A DNA stretch of 64,000 bases from Hippopus hippopus (lineage: Eukaryota > Mollusca > Bivalvia > Cardiida > Cardiidae). The stretch covers positions 46,390,252 to 46,454,251 of the forward strand of contig OX328096.1 in NCBI GenBank assembly GCA_946811185.2, in the 5' to 3' direction. Shown one piece after another: positions 12,201 to 27,200 of the stretch. Positions within the stretch are counted from its first letter, which is position 1, and each line of letters begins with the position of its first letter. The position numbers and the translations under genes are program-made. The notes below the pieces were generated by a model, which had not been told where the DNA came from, did no database searches, and was given only the letters and a program-made list of their open reading frames with translations.

Positions 12201-15200
12201 GAGTTTTCCCACAATATTTTTCTACCATTTTAAAGACATAAATCACCTTTTTTAGCTATGTTTAATTTGTCATCTGCAGTTGCTTTCAATTTTGTTGAGT
12301 CTAAAATTTTATTGTTTGGTAAAACGTTGAAAAGTGTTTATGAGTAATTTCACCCAGAACTGTTCATGTAAAAATCTTCATGTCCCAACCACAGACTGAT
12401 TTTCTAAAAAAGATCCTAAAAAAAAAAGAGAGCAATTACAATTAGGCACTGTCCTGGCATACGGGATTTAATGCATCTTTGTGATGCAGTATAACAAGCA
12501 AGTCGTCACATAATTAAGGAACAATACAATCCATATTGTCTAACAACTAACTAAATCATGAGATAGAATGGTCCTTGGATATGCAGAAAACTGACTAGTT
12601 GCAAAAAGTTTCGACCCATGTCAGCTGCTGACAGCGCAGGCTGATATGGGTCTATGCCTTTTGCAGATGCATTAAACCCCCTTTTTGTAGAGCATGGCTT
12701 ATTTATAAACCAGTTGCAACATATTACTTGACTCATTTGCTGTCAGCAAAGCAAATCCTTATTTAACTACTACTAAATTGACAAATTGAAAATGAGAAAT
12801 TCTCCTTTTGCCACAATATTTTTAAACCTGGTCTGCACTAAGGAAAAAAAAACACTTTCTGCAAGAGACACAGTCTTAATGTATTTTATTTTCAGAATAT
12901 AAGGAAAGAAATTGTAGCTTTGAAAAATTCAAGGACATGTGGGGTGGAGAGAGCATGTACAGCATTATTGCAGCAAACAGTGAAACCGAATGTACAGATG
13001 TGTGTCTAAAGGATGATGAATGTGTAGAAACATCTGTTGTGTTTGATTCTGTATCAGAAGTTTCTATGTGTCACCTCTATAATGTCAAGGTTAAAATGGA
13101 ACATAGGAACCGGGCAGTTCACCTGGTTAAACAGTGTTCAGGTAAGTATCCTTTTCCCACATAATTCCAAGTTTTTGTCACCCTGAGAAAAAAAAAATTG
13201 AAAACATTATGGGAAAGGGAGAAAATGCTGGCAGACAACATCAAATGGTACTGCAATGATTGAAAGGATAGATAATAATGTTGGAAAAGGATAAAATGCT
13301 TGTAACCAGCATGTTCTCTATTTCTCACAATGTTTTCAAAAATTTCTTCCACAGGTTTTTGTAAAAAATCAGGACTGTTTGGTAATCTATCAAATGCTAG
13401 AAAAAGCATCAGTAAATGGATGGCAGTGCACTACACTTTTCTACCTGTACAAATTGAATTATGCTTCCCAATAACCCTATACCACAGAAAGCTTCTGAAA
13501 ACATTGTGGGAAAAGGAGAAAAGGCGTTAACCAGCATTTTCTCCTTTTTCCACAGTGTTTTCTACCATATCTAAGACAGAAATTATTATTTGAACATCTT
13601 ATTTGTCGTCTGCAAATACTTTTACTTTGGTCAAGTCCAAAATTTTGTTGTTTGCTATTGAGATAACAATTTTCTCCTTTTCCCACAATGTTTTCAAAAC
13701 GGTTCTTTCTCAGGTTTGTTAAAACTCAGGATTGTGTGGTACAGGGTTAAAACAGTTTAATTTTTTTTCTGGCTCACCTTATTTGCTATTTGTTGTGACA
13801 TTACTGGCCACAATACAAGTTTGATAGACACATAAGAATTGTAAACCTACAAAATTTGATAAAAGGACTGCCAAACACGTATTTCATTACAGAACCTGCA
13901 ATGCCATGTTGGCTTGGAGAACAGGTGGGTGTATTTGGAGGGCAACATCAGTATAGAGAACTGCTGGTTACTGATGTAACTGACTGTCAGAGTAGTTGCA
14001 TGCAGGATGAATCTTGTCTTAAAGCAACCTTCACAGCCTATACAGAGCAGAATATTTGTAGATTGTATAAGGATGGACTGGAGACAGATCTTGAGGACCT
14101 AAAAAGTACATCTTGGATAAAAATATGCCCAGAAGGTATTATGATGTAGAGTGTAATAGTAATTGACCCTTTATCAAACAATCCCAAAGTTTGTTGTGAG
14201 AAGCCTTTTGAAAACATTGTGGGAAGAGGAGAAATGCTGGTAACTAGCATTTCGTCCTTTTCATACCGTGTTTCTTAAAAGACATGTTCCATCATGTGAG
14301 CCATAATTAATTTCTCCCCTTCCATTGTGTTCAATTTGAGCAAGTCCAAAACCTTGCTGTCTGTTAGCATGATTGTTTGATTGTATGGGCCAGCAAAACA
14401 CTTCCCCCTTCATGTTATCAAGTCATGTACACTACCATCTGTTACCAGGGCTAGGCTGTGTAAGTTAAAAGTTCACTGGTTTAAATACCAAACTGGCTGT
14501 AAAAAATAGAAAAATTGTGATATTTCAGGTAACAGGAAACATAACAAGATGAACTTAATGGCATGAATTGAAAGTCTCTCTATGTCAGCACAAATACTGT
14601 AGGACACCTTAACTTTGTTTATACACGTATTGGTCCATGTTTTCTTACCAGTGAAAGGTATTTGCCCGAAATGCCTTAAAGTGTGCCAAAATGAGTTATT
14701 TTGTAAAGCAGCAGACTCTTAAATGTATTTTTGGGAAATACTACCTCAGTAAAAAATTTCAAAGCTGGTTTTAGCTAGAATGTTGCAATTTATTGGAAAG
14801 CATATTCCAAAAATGTCAGATTGAATGTTTGGTGCAGTCTAAACTTGATCTGTATTTTCTGCAAAGACACCTTTTATGTTTCTTGCATTATAAGTGGACA
14901 ATACAATGGGAACATCTAGCAGAAAAGAAAGAATATCTTTTTTTTTCCAAACAGTATGAAAAACATTGTTCCTTTTTGTGATTATGTTTTCCAAATCAGC
15001 CAAGTGCTTATGAGAAAAAAGGAGTTTATTGTATACATGTATGTATAAATATTTCTATAGTTGGATTGGTTGAGCAGTTACATACGTTTGTGATTTTTTC
15101 AGATAACGACAATCGGTGCAAAATAGATCCACATGCAGTAGATGGATATGTTGGCAAAACAACTCCATACAAAGTTCTTGTAGTTCCTGTAAAAGAAGCT

Positions 15201-18200
15201 TGTATTTATGCCTGTACACAGGACAACATGTGTTATCATGTTTCTGCATATCTTTATGGTGAACTCTGGGAGTGTAGCTTGTTTGGTCAGGAACCATTTG
15301 AACTCATGGAAAAAGATATGGGTCTATACTGGTCTAAAAAATGTCAAACTGATGGTAAGTATCCCTCCACTAAGAAACCTTTTAGTTAACTCTTTAACAG
15401 ATGATGAAATTTTAGACCGCTCCATTTTGAGACAATTTGCAGACGACAAATAAAGTGTGGCCTTAATAATGGGATTTGTTTATGAAAAGGTAGAAAACAT
15501 TGTGGGAAAAGGAGAAAATCCTGGTAACCAGCATTTCCTCCTTTCCCACAATTCTTTAAAAGAACTACTTTCATAGGTTTGTTAAAACTTGGGATTCTGT
15601 GGTAAAGAGTTAAACCCATTACCACTTGAAACAAATAAGCAGTAGCCAACTTTTAACCCTTTAACTTACAATCCTGAGTTTAAATGATTCTGAAGAAGGA
15701 GCCTTTTGAAAACACGGTGGGAAAAGGAGAAAATGGTGGTAACCAGCATTTTCTCCTTTTCTCACAATGTTTTCTAGCCTTCCAAAGGTGTTCTGCAGAA
15801 GCTTTTAATTTTGGTATGTGTAAAATGTTGTTTGGTAAAGGGTTAAATCTTCGTTTTAATATGGTTTGTCAATATAATTAAGATAAATTATGTGTGATAA
15901 TGTGGCTAAAGGAAAATTGCATATTTTAGAAATTACTCTTTTTGCCACATTATTTTCGAAATTTGTCTTCTGTATGACTGAAAAAGATTTTTTTCCGATT
16001 GTTATTGTACTACCTTCCATGTAAAAAAGTCTTATTGTATCAGTTGTTAGATATCAACCATCTTTTAGTTTTGATCCTGTACCATACAATACTGATTTTT
16101 AACCACCCTAAGTATTCAGGCTTTTGAAAGCATTGTAAGAAAAGGAGAGAATACTGGTAACCAGCATTTTCTCCTTTTCCCACAACATTTTCTGCCTCTT
16201 CAAAGGCAAAGTCCATCATTTAAGCTAGGTTCAGTTTGTCATTCGCTACGACTTTGAACAGTTCTAAAATTTGTTGTCTGGTAAAGAGTTAATTAGTCTA
16301 ATTGCATCAAAAAGTCTGTCCAATGGTGAGAGAGAATGATACTATATACATTACATACATTGTTTTTTCAGAGGTAGAGAGTGAAGAATGCAACCTTGCA
16401 GAGGAGAGAGGATACTATGGTTATGAAATGTACTATCGTTGGATATGGGTGGACAATGAGACAGATTGTAGAGACCTCTGTTTTCATGACAAGTTTTGTA
16501 TGGCTGCAAGTTTCAGTGACATTCCATTTGGGAAGAGGTGTAATTTGTACAGTAAAGAGAAGGAGTATGTAAGAGTAAAAGATGAAACTAGTGTATCTTG
16601 GATTAAAGTTTGTAGAGGTTTGTATAAGTATGAATTTTTTTCTGGATGACAAAAGTCTTAGACTTTTCCAAATTGGAAGAGATTGCAGACTACCTATTAA
16701 AAGTGCCTAGACAATAAATCTTGTTGAAAGCCTTGATTACCAACATTTACTCCTTTTCCCACAATGTTTTCAAAAGCTGTCTTCCTTAGGACCTTGTAAA
16801 AAAGCATGGCATTATTTAATAAAGTGTTATTCATGACTTGAATTTTCAGTAGAAAATTCTATATGAGTGAAAAACCATTATCCTTTGCTTCACTTGCAGA
16901 AGGCCACATGGCTTATGTCATGGCCTGGTGTCTTTCATGTGTGTGTTAACTTTTATTTCAAACATTTCTTTTCTGAAACAACCCATCCAGTTTTGATGAA
17001 ACTTCACAGAAATGATCCTGCCATGGCCCTCTTCAGAATTCCTTCAAAGAATTTGATTCCAATAAAAAATCTGGTTGCCACAGCAACAAAACTGAAAATC
17101 TTCTTGTCTGCAACCACAAGGCCTACAGCTACCAAATTTGGCATGAAGCTTCATCTAATGGGCTTCTCCCAAGTCTCTTCAAATTATAGCCCTTGGGTCA
17201 AAATTGGCCCTGCCACGAGGGTCACAAGTTTTACATAGGCTTATGTATTGAAAACTTTAAAAATCTTCTCGTTCCTAACCAAAAGGCCTAGGGCTACCAA
17301 TGTTGCATTCAGCTTAATCTAGTGGGCCTCTACCAAGAGAGTTCAAATTATAGCCCTGGGGTCAAATTTCGCCTCGCCATGGCAGTCACAGTTTTTACAT
17401 GGGCTTTTATAGTGAAAACTTTCAAAGTCTTCTCATTCCTAACCATAAGACCTAGGGCCATAAAATTTTGCATGTATATTTATCTAAAAGACCTGTACCA
17501 AGACTGCTCAAATTAAAGCACTACAGTCAAAATTGGCCCCATTCCAGAAGTCACAACTTTTACATAAGCTTACAGAGTGAAAATTTTAATGATCTACTTG
17601 TTCCTGACCATGCTTATAACCACACGGCCTAGACCTGTATTGTTTGGCTTGTGACTTTATCTTGTTGACCTCTACAAGGATTCAAGTGATTTTAGCTCTG
17701 TGATCAAAAATGTCTTTGCCCTTAGGTCACAACTTTCACATGGGCTTTTATAGAGAAAACTTATAGGTCTTCTTTTTGATAGTTCAACAGTTTTAAAGTG
17801 AGTGCCATATCTCGAAATAGAAGAATGCATTTCTTACAATGCAGAACAGGTTTCTGGCATCCACAAAGATCTATGATCAAGGAATTTCAGAAAATGAGGT
17901 GTAATTTTTAAGATATTTTAGTTAACCTATATTTTAAATTTCAGGTGATACGGCACCATGTTCACATAATAACTTTCATACAAAAGTTACTGGAGTACAT
18001 GAATATAGAATCCTACACAATGTTGCATCCAATGATTTCTGTGTTCATTTGGGTAGTCAGATGAATGTCCACTACACAGAGTACACAGATGATGGTCATT
18101 GTTCCTTGTATGTAGACAGCCCAACTTACCAGCCAGACAAAACTTCCATAGTCTCTGAGTTGTGCAAAGATGCAGGTAAATTAATTTTTAATTACCGACA

Positions 18201-21200
18201 CACACCAAAAGGACTTCACAAGTAGTATTTATTGTATATTCAATTTCAAGAAAATCTTGGTATAAGATTATAATGTATAATCAATGTAAGTTGAATTAAG
18301 GAATCTTTTAAGCCTTTACGAAATGATCCTTTATTTTGACAACACTGAGGCAAACACTTTTGAAAACATTGTGGCAAAGGAAGAAATTGCTGGTAACTAT
18401 TTTCTCCTTTTCCAACAATGTTTCCAAAAGTCTCACAATGAAAAGATTGCATTATTTGAGCTACTGTTATTTCTTTGCCTGCAATTGCTTCAAAAATGGA
18501 CCAGTGTAAGATTTTGTCTGATGGTAAAGGGTTAAGAAAATATAAACCAACCTCCCTCTCTTAAACATTTCTTTACCTCCTGAAACAATTGTGTAGCATA
18601 CAATTTCAGGAAATCCTTTACAAGACAGGACTTCAGTATGAATTAAACTCTATAGCACCTTTCATAGCTATAGCTGCCTTGGCAGCCAGTTTAGACCAGG
18701 ATTGAACTGCACAAAATGTGCAGACTGATTATGATCTATGCTGTCCACAACAAATTGCAGCATAGCAGAAATTCCTTTGTTTCAATTTTGCACTTTGTCA
18801 CAATCTTTTTTGCTAAAATACTTTGGATATCCACATCTTTTGAGTTGTATTCACTTGACCTTTCTAGACTGAATGTTTGAGATTTTCTGATTTTTTTCCC
18901 CACTAGAAGGTGGAATTTCTGCTTGCCGGATGTCCTCTCATCAGAATATTCATGGTGGAGAAAACCACTACAGACAATTATCAGTTGACAGTCAGGATGC
19001 CTGCATGATGCTTTGTTTGGATGATATAGCCTGCATAGCTGCCAGTGCAACCATCACATTCAGTGGTATCAGGTGTTTGTTTTACAGTGAGAGATACCCA
19101 TCAAACAATGTTAAGGACCTCAACAGTGTACTCTGGCTGAAGGAATGCCCTGAAGGTAAACCCATTCAATTCTGTTACCTTATCCTGACCACTTAGCAAG
19201 CAATATTGAGCTTTAACAACCCTAAGGCAAAAAACTTTTGAAAACATTGTGGGAAAAAGACAAAAAGCTGGTAACTAGCATTATCTTCCTTTTTTCCATC
19301 ATGTTTTTCAACCTTTAAAATACAAATTATATCATTTGAGACACATTGAATGGGTCACCCACAAATGCTTTCAATTTCAACATGTCGGTAATTTTGTTTA
19401 TTGGTAAAGAGTAATCCAGTTACTCTGTAAATTGTTTCAAGATATGCTGAAAACTACTAAAAGTGACACAAGCGAGAAACATTTGGAAGAAAGGAAAGAA
19501 ATTCCCATGAATGATAAAGAAATATTGTAAGAAAAGAAGCAAGCAATTTCTCCTTTTCCCTAAAATGTTTTCAAACAGCACTGGTAGTCCAAGTGGTATA
19601 GAGTAGAGTTGACTTCCCTGCAAAATGTATTTGGAACCTTGCATCATTTTCGGTTTATTTAGATTCCTTTGATTTTGTTAATTTTATAAAGAAGAGTGCC
19701 ATGTTGTTAAATGAATTTAGTGCACTGATAATAATGTAAAATGTTTAAAAAACTTATGAATTTCTCCTTTTTTTTACAATCTTTACACAAATGGATCCTG
19801 TGCAAACTGTTTCATAATGTTTCTCAAAGCAGGAAGGTTTTATTTTATTGGTTCATTTTTTATAATCCACACCTTTTTTTCTTGCCAACTTGTTATCTTT
19901 GTTCCAAACTTCTTTATATATATACAGAGCTATTTCCTAATTATTTACCAGATGACAAAATTTTAGACATGCTCGAATCAAAAGCATTTGCAGACTGAAA
20001 AACAAGTACCGGTATGCCTCAGCTAATGGGACTTGTCTTTTGAAGGTTACCAGCATTTTCTCCTTTTCCACAATGTTTTCAAAAGTGTCTTTCTTCAATT
20101 TCGTTAAAAGGTGGGATTGTTTGTTTGGTACAGCAGACAAAAAGTTGATAGGAAATGACGTGAGAAATCATTTGGGAAAGGGCTGCTGTGTGTATATTTT
20201 GTTTACCATCCCAGAAACTTCCCTCCTATTCTGTCAAATCTGTTTCTTTACTGTGTTAGCCCTCGTTTCCAACCACGTGTTTTTTACCCGCGCAGTTGAT
20301 GCAGACTTTCTCTGCGCGGTGAGGGAAGATAAACAGGCAAGTTAAATTTCATTGGCTCATTTCCAACCATGTGTTTTCACCGCGTGGCAAAAAGTCCATG
20401 CGGAAAACAACAAACATGTTGGTTTTTTACTGCACAGTAAAATATCTGCATACCCATGTATGGAATGTGACATCAGCAATGCTGACGTGTTAAATGACAT
20501 TTGTCTGTTTACGTGCCACTAAAAACATGGCTACTAAGGGTAGACGTTGTCCATTCAACAAATGGAAAAACTGATATTGTTGGTACAAGAACACCCAGGT
20601 CTCTATGACTAATTAAAGCTTGAAACAACATAAAGATCAAGTATGGACACAGCATGTATGGATAAAAATAGCAGAGAAACAAAACATTGAGGGATTAACT
20701 GGTAAGAAATTCAAAGATTTCTTTCATTCATTGAAAAGACTCAACAAACGGATGGCAGCCATGATGAATAGGCAAAATTGAGAGATTACTGTGCAGTTTG
20801 TTGCTGCGGAAATCTAGATTAAAACATAGGGTTGGAAATGGTCTACCATGCGGGTCTTACTGTGCGGTAATTATCTGTGCAGGTAAAAACGCATGGTTGG
20901 AAACGAGGGCTTACTCTTACTATTTGTTATTCCTAAATCAGCTTATGGGGGTTAATGCTTTACTAGACAGATAAACTTAAATTTGCTGATGTTGACAGCA
21001 TTTTGCAGACAATAAATGAAGAGATTTGAAAGCTAGATAGCAGAAAGGAGAAAAAGCTTGTTTCTTGCATTTTCTTCTTTTCCCAAAATTTTTTCTTGTT
21101 TTTGGGAACCTTCAATCGTAGAAATGTACAACACAAAATTGCTTGGTTAAGGGTTAAATCATCACTTGTATTTGAGTCCTTATTTTACATTGTTGCAGAG

Positions 21201-24200
21201 CCAAGACAATTCTGTGACCTTGCAAACCAAATAGGAATATTTGGTGGCATGAATTCATACAAAGTACTTTCTACCAGTGATGCTAAAGATTGCAAACAGC
21301 TATGCCAGCGAGACACAATGTGCAAAGCTGCAAGCTTTGTCACCAGTACCAGCAATACTTGTCATCTGTATACAGAGATGAATGTTGTGAAAATGCCCTA
21401 TTTGGATAGCATACATTTCACAAAATCTTGTGAAACAGGTAAGCAGATAATAATATTGTAGCAAAAGGTTTGTGAAACCTTTTATTAACAATTTTTCTAA
21501 ACAGTTTTAAAATTGCAATTTTTGAGTCGTAAACTATTGACTGATAATATAGACACTAGTTTGGTTTATGTGATTTGATTCTTTATCTACATGTACATTG
21601 CTTTCTTACAGGCCAGTTTTCATTCACACTATTGATTGTCTTTTATTGCAAGCTTTTCTATGAAATTATATATCAAACATTGACTTACAAAGGCCAGATA
21701 TGTTTTCCACCCTTTTTAATCACACATTATTGGAGTTTTAATGACCTCAACTGGGAAAGCTTTTGAAAAATTGTGGAAAAAGGAGAAAATGCTGGAAACC
21801 AGCATTTTCTCCTTTTCCTAAAATGCTATCTAGTATTTTACAGACAAATCCCATAGTCAATTAAATTTATCGTCTGCAAATGCTTTCAGTATGAATGAGT
21901 ATATCATACACTTAATTTGTACTTAATTTGTACTCAGTCGATGAAACCAAATATTTTTATCTTAATGCAGTGAGCAATTTAAGATGTCGTAGCATAATCA
22001 GTGAGAACTCATACGGAGGTGATAGTCCATACAATAAGATGAAAGTCAACTCTGATTTTGAGTGCCATGAGTTATGCATGGATGACAGGCGATGCCTTTT
22101 GGCTAGTTTTGTCCTTCAAGATACCTTGTGGTGCTATTTCTATGATTCTGTCCCCCTGGACCTAGAACACGAGAAGGATTCCACCAGTTTTGTGAAACAG
22201 TGTCCTCCAGGTAAATTACTTTACACTTAACCAGATAATACTGTCTTTTTGTGGCACAGAGGAATATGGCATATGAAAAAATTGTTAGAAAAGGAGAAAA
22301 TACTGGTTATTACTTTTTTCCCCTTACTGTTTTTTATTCTTTCAAAGATTTATTCTGCCTAGCCCTGGTAGCCCAGTCAGTATCATACAGGACTTGAGAA
22401 CAGGAGGTTGTTGGTTAGATTCTCCAGCTTGGCAAATTGGTTACCAAGGATTGATATTAGCTGTTGCTACACGATTCATTCTTCTGTCACCACTGATCAT
22501 TGTTTTGATGATGGTTATATGGAAAAGCAACCTTTGGCTTTGGAAGAATATTGTGTAAAATAGTGGTAACAGAAACTACAGGAAAGCATGGATAGGTGAT
22601 CATGCTTCCATGATAATACACTACCGTAACTGATAACTTTGAAAATGGTATTAAACACCAACCAACCAACCAATCAATCAATCAGTCCATAAAATCTGTA
22701 ACTGAGCCATAGCTAATGCTTCCTAAAGATAAGTCTAAAATGTTGTCATCTGGTAAATAGTGAAATAATTATAAGCTTTCTAGTTTCGATTTTGCAGACA
22801 ACTACAACTTAGTACAATTCTAATTTTAATACAGGAATGTCTCAGTTGGTTAAATTCTCAGTTTGAATCATAGCTTTTCTGATAGCTTCTAACATCAAAG
22901 ATTTTTTGTGTATCTTTTTTCCTTAAACATCATTGTGTCCAGAAACAGATTTTTATAAAATGACTTGTAATCAATCATTTGAAAGGACTTTCTAAATTTT
23001 TACAGAATCCTCAAGCTGCATGTTTAAAAGGTTACATGGATATTATGGAGGTGAGATGTTTCATGCATCTGGAAGGGTGTCAACCCAGACAGAATGTGAA
23101 AATTCCTGTGCAGATGATGAATATTGTAAAATAGCCAGTTACACGGAACTACCAACTGGTATGATGTGTAGAAGGTACAGTGACTTTGATTATAACAGCG
23201 TGAGAAAAGAAACAAACAGTGTGGTATTGACCAAAGTTTGTCCTAATGCAGGTTTGTCTATCCTAGATTTCTTTGTTTTACATTGTTTTACACTCATACT
23301 GCTATGACTTTTTATACCTATGAAGTGGCTTTCGAAGACATTATAAGAAAGGGAGTAATTTCTTCTTTCCGAGTGATTGCTTCTTTTTCAAGGAATGTTT
23401 TCCACATCACTGTTGTGATTTGTCTTTGTAAGACCAGAAAACAGCAGGAGGAAAGGAGAAAATGCTGGTAGCAGCATTTTCTCCTTTTCCCATACTGTTT
23501 TCAAAGGCCTTCTTCTGTAAGGTCATTAAGACCCAGGCTTGTTTTATAAAGAGTTAAGGAATGCTATATACATGGATTTGTTTTCCTCTTGCCATAATGT
23601 CAAAAATACTGTTTAGGAACAATGCTTTAACTCTTTAGCACACAATCCCGACTTTTAACGACCCTGAGAAAGAAGCCTATAGAAAACAGTGTGAGAAAAG
23701 GAGAAAATGCTGGTAACCAGGATTTTCTCCTTTTCCCACAATATTTTCTACCCTATCAAAGTCAGAAATCATCATATTAACAAGATTTAATTTGTTGTCT
23801 GCAGATGCTTTGAATTTGGTCCAGTCTAAAAATTTGTCATTTGGTAAAGAGTTAAATTTCCTTTTCCTTCAAATGTGTTTTGGATCCGAAAATTTACTTT
23901 ACAGTCAAGGCTTAACTCTTTACTACAGGAGAAAAATGTAGACTTGTCCAAATTAAAAACATTTTCAGATAATAATTTAAATGTGACTCAAATGATGAAA
24001 TTTACCTTTGATTGGGTAGAAAACAATGTGGGAAAAGGAGAAAATGCTGGTTACCAGCATTTTCTCCTTTTCCCATAATGTTTTCAAAAGGCTTCTTCCT
24101 CAAGGTCGTTAAAAGTCAGGATTGTGTGGTAAAGGGTTAACTCTTTACCAAACAACAAAGTTTTAGACTAGACCAGATTGAAGCACTTGCAGATGATGAA

Positions 24201-27200
24201 ATAAATGTCATGCAAAAAATTGAAATTTGTTTTGGGAAGAGTAGAAAACATTGTGGGAAAAGAAGGAAATGCTGGTTACTAGCATTCTATCCTTTTCCCA
24301 TGATATTTTCATGAGTTTTTTACTTCTCAAGATCATTAAGTGTAGGGATAGTGTGGTGAAGGGTTGAAGAAATAAATGAGCCATGCTCTGTGAAAAGGGG
24401 GCTTCATGCATTTGCGAAAAGTATCGACCCAGGTCAGCCTGCGCAGTACGCGCAGGCTGACCTGGGCCGAAACTTTTCGCTATGGGTCAATTTTCTGTAT
24501 GTCCAAGGACCAGTCTACCTCATGATTAAATCGGTTGTAAAAACGAGTGGCTATTACAGATCCATAAGTATGTGATTGCTTGTTTGGTATCACAGATCAC
24601 GGATATGCATTAAGCCCCCTTTTCTCAGAGCGTGGCTCAAATGTATTAACCACTTTTCAGAAGACGATACACCCACTGAAGGTATTTCTACATGTAACTA
24701 TGAAACATTCCTGGGTTTAGAAGGAGGTGACCATTTCTACCATGAGGAGTTGTTCCCTACCCTAACTGACTGTGAAGATTTGTGTATGGCTGATGTGCTT
24801 TGTGATGTCATGACAGTTCAACAATTGCCAAGCAGCCAATTTCAGTGCCGTTTATATAAGACTGAACATCTTGCAGTCTCTTCCAACATAGACAGTACCT
24901 TTAAGATTAAGAGATGTCCCAATTGTGAGTTTAGTCTAAATGATTATTTCAGGAAAAAGACAATTGTGATATTTGTCATTTTCAACAATATTTCATTCAT
25001 GTTACTGCAGCTAGTGCATCTATCCATGTTTGTCAGTCTTTCCTTTACCACCACTGTTTACAGTATTTTTTTCAAAGCTGCTGCACTTTCTTATAAATGA
25101 AGTCAACAAGTTTTGCCTAATGAGAAAGATTTATTTCTTGCTGAAATGACTTGTGTGAAACCCTGCAAATAATATTGATGAAGCCAAGAATCTTTTTAAA
25201 AATCTGTATTGCAAGCAATGTGCATTGATTACCTACAGAGCTACCAGTGCAGAGCATGGATGGGATGAGTGGGAGTATATTAATCATGGAATATTATAAT
25301 TGATTTTCATCAAGTTCCACAAAATTCATCATAATCCATCTTGCTTTATTGCAGTAATGTCTGCAGGAACATTGTAAGAAGCAGTCGCAGGTTTTCCACA
25401 ATTTTTTCCATACCATTTATAAAAGATGTTTATTTCTCTATCTAACAGATATGACAAAATGTTGGATGAAATCAAGCTTGACTATTGGTGTGTATGGTGG
25501 AGAAGATTATTTCCTAAGTGTGACAGCAAGCTCAGCTGAAGTTTGTCAAACTAAGTGCTTGATGAATGAGTACTGTGAGGCAGCAAGCTACACTGTGTAT
25601 GGTCCAGAGACTGACTATAGGTGTCTTCTATATAAATCTGGACACTACTTTCAGTTTCCATCCACTGGAAGTCAAATGTGGTTCAAAACATGCCCTGAAG
25701 GTAAATTATACCATTACTTAAAGTCTGAAATATGATTTAGATTATAAATCGCTTATAAATGCATTGAAAATAAATGAGTGGAGAGATATCAACTTTTTGC
25801 TATTATTCTCATGAATTGGTTTCTACATGATTCATGCAAAGTTCTAAGAACCTCTTGTCACGAAAAATATTTGTTTATTGCAATAGACAAAATAGATCAA
25901 ATAGCCTCTATCCTTTGAATGTTAGTGGCGGATATATATAGGATTTTTTTTTTCCCGGTGAAAGATCAAAATTTATTTCATCAAGTGAAGCAGCACAAGT
26001 GAAAATATTACCAATGATGTTAATTTCTTCTGAAAAATTTGTTCATTTATATCGTTTATAATTGTGTTCTCTCAGAGCACTCTTCTGCCATTTCTATGAA
26101 AATTGTGGTTGGAGAGGAATTTGCATGAAAAGTTTTACAACTTCAGAGTCAAATCTAGTGATGACAACATCTTGATAAACAAGTAACGTTAATATTTGCT
26201 CAAACACAAACAAAATTTCCTGCTGTTTAAACAGAAAAAAAAAATCTGTATTCTACCCTTTTTTATTTGGTGTATGAATGATAGAAATGTACCAACCAAT
26301 GATAAAAAGACAGCTACCTAAAATGGTACAATAGTAACAGATTTTCTGAAACACCCTGTTCTTCCAAGATCAGACAGCACTTTCTGATAAATGGGTTTGA
26401 AAAAAAAAAAAATGGTGACTTTTAAAATATGTTTCTTAAAAAGATGAAAAACAGTGTTGTAAAAATACCAACAGAACTCTAGGTTTTAGGCATGAATACA
26501 CATAAAAACGCTGTGGCAGCAATATAATGCATTTTTTTTTTTTCTTTTTGCCACAATCTTTAAAAACTTTGGTATTCTATTGCAAGACAGAACTGTCATT
26601 TGCATTGTATTGGAAAAACAAACTTTGATTTTAGACTCCTGCACAACCCGTATGATGCCTGGTTTTGGGGGTGGAGATGGTTTCTATGCTTCAATGAGCC
26701 TTGCCAACTGGATTGCTTGTATGATTCATTGTGAGGATGATGTAGGTTGTAATGCAGCTGAGTTTGATCTTGATAACAGCATTTGTAAAATGTACAAGAA
26801 AGAAACACTTCAGGTCGTTACAGCCTCAGAAAACACACTTCTGATGCAGAAATCATGTCAAGGTGGGATCCTTTATTTTAGATACAGAAACAGTAAAGAT
26901 ATAATGGAATTACAATATGCTTAGTCCTGCCATATTTGTATTCATACATTTTAGAAAGGTAACTGAAAAAATAACAACTAAAATATTCCATTCCATAAGG
27001 AATACTTCCCCTTTTTTTCTAATTGATATTATCTCTAAATCTGTTTAAAAGATATTTTCAATTTACAGTCTAAACATGTAATATAGGTAAGTCATATTTT
27101 TCTATCATTGTATGTAACAAAACAATTATTTCCTTTCCCTGAATGTATTCATTACAATCAAGAAAAGCAACTCTACTTACCCCCAAATGTTTCTATTTTG

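Noticed and set aside
22357..22440. tRNA gene
   Set aside because: Box A- and B-like sequences are present, but no complete cloverleaf, and the unit goes on into a ~330 bp body with a CAAC/CAAT tail, as in a SINE.
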